A stretch of DNA of 64,000 nt. Source: Rhynchonema sp. JSB1_4. Taxonomy: Eukaryota; Nematoda; Chromadorea; Monhysterida; Xyalidae. Made by a program: the position numbers and the translations under genes. This document shows positions 39,493 through 49,100 of the stretch, piece by piece. The DNA is taken from contig JASAMV010000040.1 of NCBI GenBank assembly GCA_030248065.1, positions 1 through 64,000 on the forward strand, read 5' to 3'. The notes under the pieces are model-generated. The model saw nothing but the letters and a program-made list of their open reading frames with translations. It was not told the DNA's origin and searched no databases. Position 1 is the first letter of the stretch; each line of letters starts with the position of its first letter.

Positions 39493-40029
39493 ATGCTCAT
39501 TCGATCTCTCCCCCGAATCTGGTCAGGGACGCTGTCACGTCACGTGATCAACAGCCGTGTGATGTGTTCATCTATTCCGCCGTCGGTCTCAGACCAGGAG
39601 GACGACAAACTGTACTCGCGAATCGATCTCGACCTCCGATCGCACGACAAAGCGGTGCTCAAAACCTACGCCTCCGTTGTTGACCGCGTGTGCGAACATT
39701 TGCGCATCGACATCAGCTACCGTCACGTGACGCCCAAACCACTGATCTGGCGTCAGGACACCCTAAAGTCCGTCCACAAACATAAGAAACACCGCGTCCA
39801 GTACGAGACCAGGACCTACTGTCGTGAAGTTCATCTGCGTCACGTGACCGGCTCAACGGCGGATACTGTATTGGAGTACTTGCAGCGACAGTTGCCGGAA
39901 GGCGTCGGTATGGCTGTGACCAGACATCAGCTGTTACCTGTGCCTGAGAGTGTACTGCCTGCCCCACAGACGACTGCCCCTGATAAGACAGGAACTGTCG
40001 AGGGGGAAAGGCGAGAGTCGACGACTTGA
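39493..40029 (+). CDS. MRPS10: Mitochondrial ribosomal protein uS10m
   Basis: A single coding exon of 178 residues. The first ~25 residues (MLIRSLPRIWSGTLSRHVIN) are basic and amphipathic, as in a mitochondrial targeting peptide. The S10 domain follows: LYSRIDLDLRSHDKAVLKTY, then LKSVHKHKKHRVQYETRT and HVTGSTADTVLEYLQRQLPE, which are the most conserved blocks of animal MRPS10. It is part of the small mitoribosomal subunit. The frame is open upstream, but the preceding TTTTCAG and the targeting peptide favour this start. The C-terminus ends in a short disordered Thr/Glu-rich tail. Confidence 0.92.
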   Translation: MLIRSLPRIWSGTLSRHVINSRVMCSSIPPSVSDQEDDKLYSRIDLDLRSHDKAVLKTYASVVDRVCEHLRIDISYRHVTPKPLIWRQDTLKSVHKHKKHRVQYETRTYCREVHLRHVTGSTADTVLEYLQRQLPEGVGMAVTRHQLLPVPESVLPAPQTTAPDKTGTVEGERRESTT

Positions 40030-40343
40030 GATCGTGATTATGTAGTTTTGTTTTGTTGATCAGTTGATCTTTCTATGCACCGTTCATCTTCCAAATTATG
40101 ATATCACAGTTTATTGATTGACCGAGGGTTGAATGGGAATGCATTTACAAGGAATCTACAAAATTACGACTGATTTTCAATCATAAATATCGGATTCGGA
40201 TTCAATATCGTCGTCGCTGAAATGATGGAGAAATGCTGTTTGGACGGACAATGCGAAAGCCTGGAATCAGCCGGCCACAGCAATGATAGTTTTGCACCAA
40301 ATCGAATCAAATCAATTTCTCATCTCTGCTATGAGAACTAAAA

Positions 40344-40549
40344 AATAAAGGCAGTCTGCGTCAACACGAGCCCGATTTCGGAGGTGATGTGATTGCAAAA
40401 CGAATAGAAAGAGAAAATTCTCATGGACCACGTTGTATTCTGCAACGTGTAACATTTGCCAAATCAGCAGCCATGTCTAAAGGTTTCACTAATCTGCCTG
40501 TCACCTCCGAAATCGGGCTCGTGTTGGCGTAGTGTTACTATACCAATTC
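40344..40549. repeat. CTACGCCAACACGAGCCC MITE
   Basis: AAAGGCAGTCTGCGTCAACA, then GAGCCCGATTTCGGAGGTGA, is mirrored by TCACCTCCGAAATCGGGCTC and GTGTTGGCGTAGTGTTACTA at the right. An internal GTTGTATTCTGCAACGTG block matches 62231-62428. It lies between the MRPS10 and cyclotransferase stop codons. Confidence 0.75.
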
Positions 40550-40704
40550 AATCAAGATGCACTTATAGAGTACCCACTTTGCAGTGCTGCTCTTCGGAAA
40601 CCAATAAAACATGCTTTGTGGTAACAGACCAGCACGAACCGAGGCTCCAAAACTTTTACCGCACGTGGGACCAAAACTGTAAAGAGGGTACACTATGAGC
40701 ACAT

Positions 40705-41962
40705 CTATGCTTCCTCCGACTCGCCCAGAATGTACTGTACGGGCGTGTAGTTTGTGCGCAAGTACCTGGCCACATAGTTGAGTCCGTGGTCACCCGTTGA
40801 GCTGTATTCGGACAACATTGGCAGGGATAGAAGTTGATCGCGGAATCTCGGCAGGAAATACGACCAACATTCGATAATGTCGCCCGGTTTGTGTTGCTGT
40901 CCGAGCTCAGACTGGGAGGTGAACTTGATCGGTTCCAGTCTGCGCACGTAATAGGTCGGATGGCTTTCGAGCTCATCCAATGCGGCCAGCTTTGGTCCGT
41001 CAACCAGGAATATGTCACCGGTTACATGCTGTGAACGGAACGGTAACAGCGCGGTCTTTTGTCTTGATTTCGAAATATGGTCCCTGGTTCCTATCAAACT
41101 TGCCGGAACAAAACTGGTTTGGTCGCACGTGTTTTCGACAGTAAGGAATGTTTCGCGGCCAGCGTACAAGTTGGCCACCACCTTCCGATAGCTAATAGTG
41201 AACGGCACGACATGAATTTCTAAGCATCTTCACTGGCATGCATACGGCCAAACCAGATTCTCCAAGTCATGTACTCGTCCCCAGTGGTAGTTTAGGTTTG
41301 GGGTTAGAGCTAGAGTTAGGCGAGCAGCCACTGAGGCTTGACTAAGCCTAAGCAGAACTGTAGGCCTAAGTCCAACCCTAAACTACGATTGGGGACAATC
41401 TGGACTAGTACCCAGAGGTCGCAAACGGGCCGGGTTTGGGCCAAGCAGGCCAATGAACTGCCCGGCCCGGATTTCTTGGGTCAAGCTTTTCTCATGATCT
41501 TTTCGATGTTCCTGAATCGATTTTTTGGTGGAAAACTTGGAAAATTTTGTTTTTAATGAAAAATTGTGATCTGGACAAGTACTAATCATTTCCTTGCCGA
41601 ATCCGTCAGAAATTTTAGTGTTTTTGACTGAAAAATCGCATTTTTTGGTAAAGTAGGTGACGATCCTCCAAATCCCCGGCACAGCACGAACCAAAATCGC
41701 CGTCCGGCCCGATTGCGACCCTGCCAGTACCCTAGTTAGACACACGCAGGTATAACTTGCCAACCTTTCCCACGCCAGGTCTATCCAACAAGAACGGAAT
41801 GTTGTATCGTGAGGCAATCACAAGTGGATATGGCTGTGTGGTCACGCCGTGTCCAATGAACCGTGATGTTCCGGTGTTTGGATCGGTCATTACGTGGTGA
41901 TTGGGCTCATCCCGTTTCAGTGTACCGTACACAAACACGTAATAGCCAGAAGACTCGGCCAT
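40705..41962 (-). CDS. GGACT: Gamma-glutamylaminecyclotransferase (AIG2/GGCT-like), two coding exons
   Basis: Coding exons 41765-41962 and 40705-41028 join in phase 0 to 173 residues. The start MAESSGYYVFVYGTLKRDEP contains the conserved YGTLKR substrate loop of the GGCT fold; NIPFLLDRPGVGK and GDIFLVDGPKLAALDELESH, with the catalytic Glu in the DxLExH-like segment, follow in the usual order. The family cleaves gamma-glutamyl-amine bonds and releases 5-oxoproline; GGACT acts on gamma-glutamyl-epsilon-lysine from crosslinked proteins. The protein is about 20 residues longer than the human one, mainly in the C-terminus (YLRTNYTPVQYILGESEEA). A TTGCAG acceptor precedes the ATG, so a 5' UTR exon is likely. 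Substrate specificity cannot be decided from sequence. Confidence 0.85.
41395..41740. repeat. CGGGCCGG-ended foldback repeat in the GGACT intron
   Basis: CTAGTACCCAGAGGTCGCAA with ACGGGCCGGG on the left resembles the reverse complement of CGGCCCGATTGCGACCC and AGTACCCTAG on the right. The middle is AT-rich. Similar blocks occur near 31070-31180. Confidence 0.5.
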
Positions 41963-43129
41963 TCTGCTACGATTGCGCAATACCCGTATTAGTCTGCAAG
42001 AAACAAACAAGCATTGTTTGCAGCAATAAATTATCGCCAATTTCTTAAAATTATAATGGCACGAATATGTTTATGAAAAAAAACAACTCTAATTTTGAGG
42101 CAATGACCAAAAAAGGCCAGTGCGCTGTGCAGGTGAAACGCACATCACGTTTTGAAATATTGTAACTACACCACTGGGTAAAACGCACACGCGGCAAATT
42201 GTTGCAGCAACGTAACGTTATCAGAAATGCGCGGCACATTACAAATAAAATACAAACACGCGTTTGCACACAAATGTCAGAAGCACAGAGACACCAGCAC
42301 CAACCGTTGCTGTTGGAGAACGCAATGTCTTGCTGTGATCATCTGTAATGTGCGCGTTTATGGGCGCCTGCCGCAACACCTGTGCAAACAAAAATTAGAA
42401 CTTTTCTTCTGGTTGTCTGTGTTCTGTGATGGGGCACGGTACTTCGGTAAAGTTGGGAAATCTACCAACCGACAAGCGATAATTGGTCAGAAAAATGTCG
42501 AATGTCAACAATAAACCTTTACTTTAAAAACAAAATAAATGAAACAAACAAGCAAAATTGTACTACATTCATGTATTGCCATTGTGTATCACCGGGTTTC
42601 ATAACATGGGACAAGAATCATCAAATTTTTACAGCAAGTACCTGAGCCGGAATGATAAGTACAAACTGAGCACTGTATTACAAATGCGTGCTTCAATCAC
42701 ATCAAGAAATGTCACCGATTTTAATCCTAGTGGTCCCATAAGAACACAATCTCTGAATAAAATATCTTTGGTGTGGACACTATGTCATGATATGGCTCTC
42801 AACACAAGTGATAAAGTCGCAAGCAAAGAGAAAGCACGGAAACCGGTTCACAGAGCGAGGTAGACATGAACTTGATTTGGCATCGTAAGTAGTACCAGAA
42901 TCTCACTTCTGGCAAATAAAACTAAAATTGAACAACTTGAAACTGAACTGAACAAGAAAACAAGAAAAATACAATATGATACAATTCTGCTGGGCAGGCA
43001 AACAAGAGAGAATAACCGTATGACAACAATGAAACGAACGAACGAAAATATAAGAGCAACAAAACGAAAAGAAGAACGAAAAACAAAACAAACTGACAGC
43101 AAAGTGAAACTAAACCACAGTGAAACACA
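41963..43129. other. Intergenic stretch between GGACT and the SPATA22-like gene
   Basis: The 5' UTR of GGACT and the 3' UTR of the SPATA22-like gene must lie here. No further coding exon or clear repeat is recognised. Confidence 0.45.
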
Positions 43130-46100
43130 TCAAAATGCACTCAATTCGATCGATTCCAACTTTTGTTTCAACGCCATTCCGGCCAGACGAATCTTGTTCT
43201 CCAACGTGGTTACATAGGCCGGATCCGGCACCTCGACTTTCACTGCCTGCAGGCCCCAATAGCGCCACACGCATGCCACCCTGAAGCAATCAATTAATGG
43301 AACCCTTTTGACCTCTAGAAGCACAGAAATTTACCATCTTTTCGTACATACACCATCAAAAATGTCAAAAAAACCGCTTGCTTCCGCTACAAAATACCGT
43401 TTTGAACAATTTTAGCCTTATTATGTTTGGCACTTTTAGAAAAGCTATGGGGTCATTTTTGCAGAAACCTCCCCACCGGGCATGGGCACGCTTGTTTCCC
43501 GAAATTTGGGCTGGGTGTGGGAAATACTTGATTTCCCAATGGTACCATTGTCTGTTGTCCCGGTCAGTCAATAACAGAATTAAACCCTTGGTGCCGTCAA
43601 ACTCACTTGAGCGGACTGCCCTTTTCCACTTGCGGCATCGGGGCATCCTGAAAAATGTTGTGAGAAATGATGAAGTCAAATACACGGAAGGAATTTAATT
43701 TGAAAATCCTAAATTATGCAATATCCGCTGACAAAAAAACTCACCATTTCATAGTACGTGAACACCTGTTCGCCGGTTCGATCGTGCAGTTTGAACTCTT
43801 TGCGTCCGTACTCGGCCTTGGTGCGGATGTCAGAATCGAGAATCGCTGAGAAAACAAATACGCTAAACTGCTTTACGACAATCTAGCTAAGAATCGCAGC
43901 TTTTTTACTACGATCCGTTTAAATGGACACTCTGTTTTCACAAAAACAACAATTTCGAAGTTTTACCCAACCATAGACATCGCACACAATCTCAATGGTG
44001 TCTTTGTATTTGACGTACTCCTTGACGGACTTGATGTAGCCGGCGGGCAGATGCACCTGGGGACGTTCGCAGAATCGCCCGGCGTTCTCGAAGTTCGTCT
44101 AAAGGAATGTCAGCAGATAAAACACTGCTTACATTTGTATGGAAGTTGTGCGTCATTTGTACATTTTACCCTCTTATTAGCCTGGCGATTTATGATCAAC
44201 TGATGTTGTCACCATCACTACAAAAAGCGGCAGACTGAATCGTCAAATTTCCATGTTAAGAAGGTCAATTTGGCACACGTTTTCGTCTTGATCGACTCAG
44301 CCAGCTCTCCGCTTGTTTTAACAAGCAAACGAGCCACTGGACTACACCACTTTACAAAACATAATAACCATTTTTACCTGTTCGTCACGCCTGAATCGTC
44401 GCGGTCCGGCACCAAATCCACCACCGCGTGTCACGGAAGAACTTCCAACCGATGCCGAACGACCCCGACCGCGTGGTGCAGCAGCCCCTCTTCTGTTGCC
44501 ACCGTCTCTGAGCACTTGTTGATGTTGTTGTGCCGGTCGATGGTTGTTGTCTTGGTTGAGTCGTTGTTGTGGTGGTGGCGGGGGCTCCTACAACGGTAAT
44601 ATGTGGACGGGAATTTAGTTGGATAGTCAGAACATCAGACTTTCTGGTTGCTGTGTTTCTTTTCTCTTCGACTCTTTATCTCTCTCTTGGACATCAACGT
44701 CAGTGATCATGGAGGCAAAGTCATGAAACCGGGCTGGGGCAATTCAAGCGTGCCCGACCGGCCTGGCCCAAAGTGCTGCAAACGTGGCTTCCCATCTGAT
44801 CAGACACACATGCAGAGGGTTGCGTTTGATGTCTTAAGCCAAGAAACCATGCCCGTTCAAAAAATGTTTCACGGTTGGCACAAAAACCACGCGAAGAATC
44901 GAGGAAAAATAAATGAATTGCTATGCTGCACAACAGACAAACAATGCGTAACCGCAATAGAATGAGTCAAATCGGCTACTTTCGCAACACATTGTTCATG
45001 TTATGTTGTATAAAATTACAGTATACCTTTATTGTCAGATACTGACTAACAGGTCTACACTGTATACATTATTTTGAGCTGCAATATGAGACTTTGAGCC
45101 CTTTTGTTGAGTTGGAATGCCGACCTTGAAATAGGCCGACGACTGGTCAAAGCCATCATCGTCCGTGCTTGCGTCCTCCTCAAACCATTCCTGATATTGA
45201 TCGACGTCGAAATTGGGCTGTTGCTGTTGGCGACGACTGGGCGGTCGACCACCGCCGTTCGATCTGCGATCCACACGAAAACAGTCGTATGAGGCAAGAA
45301 CTATGAAAGTGAACCAGTGTTGGAGCTGGGGGAGTAGCCCCCCAGTACAGTAGGTATCCCCTCGGGTACAGTAGGTATCACCCCGCCCGATGTTTGGCAT
45401 GGTACAGTTGGTATCCCCTTCAGAGTACCTCCAACACTGAAGTGAACGAAATATATACAAGTGCACGAGTGGTTGCAGTTGTAAAAATACAACACTAATT
45501 CAAAAATCCCAATCCTAGTTAGACTTGGCATAAAAAGTAAGAATGAGATTGCGGTACTTGCGCTCAATCTACTCTAAACCTCAGCCTCGTTCCCTTTTCA
45601 GAATCGGTTAATTCGACCGCCGTGTAATTGTCCAATCTTGACTATTCATTGACGATATTCGACCAAGAATTTATTCACCGAAAACCGATAAAATAGTGTT
45701 GTATTAATTGGATCCGTCATAATTGGTATATTTTTGCCGGCTTCTGAATCCATTTTACAATATTATGATACCAGGCGTGCAGGAAAACGTCACTGACGAG
45801 ACCCCGACTGCACTGCCGAATGCTTTCCGTCTGACAAAAAATGGGGTCGAAACGGATTGCATTCAACAAAAAAATGGTTCTCTTTTCTACAGACATGCCC
45901 AAACACAACCCAAAGAATGGAAAACATGGTGGCGCGCCCAAAATCCCAGTCTTCCCAATTGGTGGTGTTGCGTTCAAAACATCAGCTGTGAAACAAAAGG
46001 AGATTAAACAAGAATTGATCAAAAAGGTTCGTTGCGTTCTTAAAGCGAAAGATCATTAGATTTCCACCCATTCGTTCTTCTCAGAGTGGAGGGTTTCCTT

Positions 46101-49100
46101 CCCTCGGAAGTCTGAAAGTGGCAAGGTATGAATGACAGCAAGACATATGCCTTTATTTTTCGGATGTTTTGGCAGTTTTGGTTTTTACAAAAAATTTTAT
46201 AAATAATAACTGGTCACCAAGAAACAAGCCAATTACATACCTAACCAACTTAATGATGACATCATGAGTTCCATTTAGCCCTTGTGGCTTAAAACTCGCC
46301 CTTCGGGGCATTACAACCCGCTTGCGGGCCGACCCTGACGGGTCAGTTACAAACTTAACCTCTTCGGGGGTTAAGTGATCTTCACAGATCATCTACAAGC
46401 CCATTGTGGGCCCCAATCATTCATTGCTTGATTTACTTTTGTTCGTTTTTTGAGTTACTCTGTTCTATTACTTTTTCTCCAACATACTTTTGGTTCTTCT
46501 CTCACCATCTTTTCAAAATTTAGGCACAAAAACCGAAGACAAAACCTCCAAAGCCACGTGATTATCAAGTATCTAACCTCGGTTCACAATCTCAGGTCGA
46601 CTTTGAGTCCCTTGTTCTGAAAGTCAAGGAACTTGAGGCACAAGTTTCCAAAAACACCAAAGATCAGGCTGAACAAGCCAAGAAAACGGCGAATTTGGAA
46701 ACCAAGTTCGATATTTTGGATGAGCGAACCAGTAAATTGACTGTTTGTGTGTGGAATATCCCAAAAACCTTGGGAATGTCGTATGATGACTTTCTGAAAT
46801 TGATCTGTTTGGAAGCGCTGCTGATTTTGCCCGCTGACTTTGAGAAAATGCTGGTGAAAGAAATGCATTTGGAAGAAGGCGGCAAACGATTCGTGGTTGA
46901 ATTCGTGAATTTCAAATCCAAACAGACCATGATGACCGCGACTAAAAACCTGACCGGCCGTCCGTACAAGCTACCCGGTTGTGACAAACCAATATCCCTG
47001 GATCACCATCTATCCAAACGACAAATTGAGTGCAAAAACAAAATGATGAAATTCAGGGCTGACCTGATCAAGGCAGGAATGGATAAGTCGAAAATCAAGG
47101 TGAAATCGTGGAAAGATCTGGCAATCGATAGCGGGGAAGGCCCCGTAACCGCACACTGGAAATCTTTCGAGGCAGAATACAAGCGACAAATCAGCGGTGG
47201 ATTGAAAGCTGTGGGTGGTGATGGAGAGGCAAGCACAAGCGCTCAACCCAGCGATAAAGATGAGACAATTGAGATGGAATAAATTTTCTTTAGTTCTGTA
47301 TTGCTTAGGGTTTCGGTTCGGCTAATTTGGTTGTGGATTTATTTCGAAGATTTTTTGTTTGTTGATTTGATAATAATATGGTGAATTGATCATGTTCTTT
47401 ATATGAAAAAAGCGTAAATATCAATTATTGGTGACAAGTTATTATTTATTTGGGCAACTGGTGCAAATATCAATTCTATGAAGCTTTTAACACAAATTTA
47501 GTTGCATAATACATTTATTACCGTCACTGCATTTTCCAAGCTGTAAACAGCGGCCTACCTCTGATCTTGCAGTACTGCCATCCTGGGTGAGGCGGGACTG
47601 CCTGCTTTGGTATGCGACAGGTGGGAAGGTTTTTTAACCTTTACGTTAGCAGCGCCCGCCTTAAACCGGGCAGCCCCCGGCAATTGCAGCTAGACATCCA
47701 GGCGTCATGGGATGAGAACTGGGCTATCTCCCTTCGACGTTAAAACCAGCCTGCTAACCAACAAAACAAAACCAAACGAATCAATAGATTGCGTTGCAAA
47801 TATTTAGATGATGGTACGTACCAGATGTCCTGGTATAAGAGCTCCGAACCACCCACGCATATGTCTTGCTGTCAGAGAAGAAGTTGCAAGGTCTGCAAAC
47901 ACCAAGCTTTTGGTCAGTTTATCACCTCTAGCGCTACTGGCAAAAAATTCGAAGTTTTACATAACAGTCCGATAAACTGCAACAGCAAAGGTGTCGTATA
48001 TCTTATAACTTGCTCTAAATGTAGTATGCAATATGTGGGTCAAACCACGAGAACGCTAAAAGAGAGGTTTTATGAGCACATAAATAAAATTGAGAAAAAG
48101 AATCTCAGCACTATACTCGTTGACCATTTTAACTCAGAATCCTGCAAATCGGTGAACGTCTCTGTTTCGGTTATTCAACGTATTACTGAAAATAATCAAG
48201 AATTACTGAAGAAAAAATTGCTTGAAAATGAAGCATTTTGGACTAAGGTTCTTGTTACAGCTCACCCCTGTGGTTTGAATGACAAAGTCGATGGATTCGG
48301 TCTGTTGACAAACGATGACGACATTTTGAACGGTAAGCGTAAACCATATTTCTGTCATCCTGTACCCAGGCGGAAACGGAGTCATGGTCACCATACCGGT
48401 AAGCGAGGGAACCAAAACACTTGTTACGACAAGTACAAGAAAATTGAACTGCTGGAGCCAGGTGGTATGCACAAATTGTACGTGGAATTAAGGAAACTGC
48501 CAAAAAAGAACTTCGCAGTATCTATGATAAAGTTTTGGAAGCTAGACAGCTGGGCCAGGCAAATCGATTACAAAAACTGTTGGAAGCATTTTTTGCCGGT
48601 AAATATACCAAGCCAAAGCAATCTAGTACCCCTGATGCAACAATTTGCATAAATTTTGTAAATCCTGCAATTGAACTTTTATCTCTGCAAACCCTATTGA
48701 AAGATAAGAGAGTTTCAAAGCTAGCCCCCTCTCAAGCCAGGCACAAGTTACGTAATATACGGGTAGTTCACAAATACAATAATCCTGTATGCATCGAACT
48801 TTGTAATTATGCACCATTTCTGAAACATTTAACATTAGATGATATGCGACGCATATTACAGGAGGATTGTGACTGTGTTTCTAGTCCGTTTGTTTACAAA
48901 CCAGCTAAACACATCATTTCTGGAGACCTAAATATCATAAAAAACCAAAGACTTCGCAAAGTGTTTAGCAAAGGCAGTAAATTCAGAATGCCACAACATT
49001 TTGATTGGGACGCTGCTATGAACGAAATTATAGTCAAGCTAGCCGAATTTTTCAAAGGGATAGCAAAACAAACTAAAACAAATCCAATGTCCTTTTCAGA

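Noticed and set aside
45723..46007. 94-codon frame present twice (also 50726-51010)
   Set aside because: It is an alternative frame over the pLTR. The spliced ORF1 exon in another frame is the better coding candidate, and duplication comes from the pLTR itself.
47003..47246. Antisense frames opposite ORF1 exon 2
   Set aside because: Shadow frames of the conserved-looking sense ORF; no independent start or motif.
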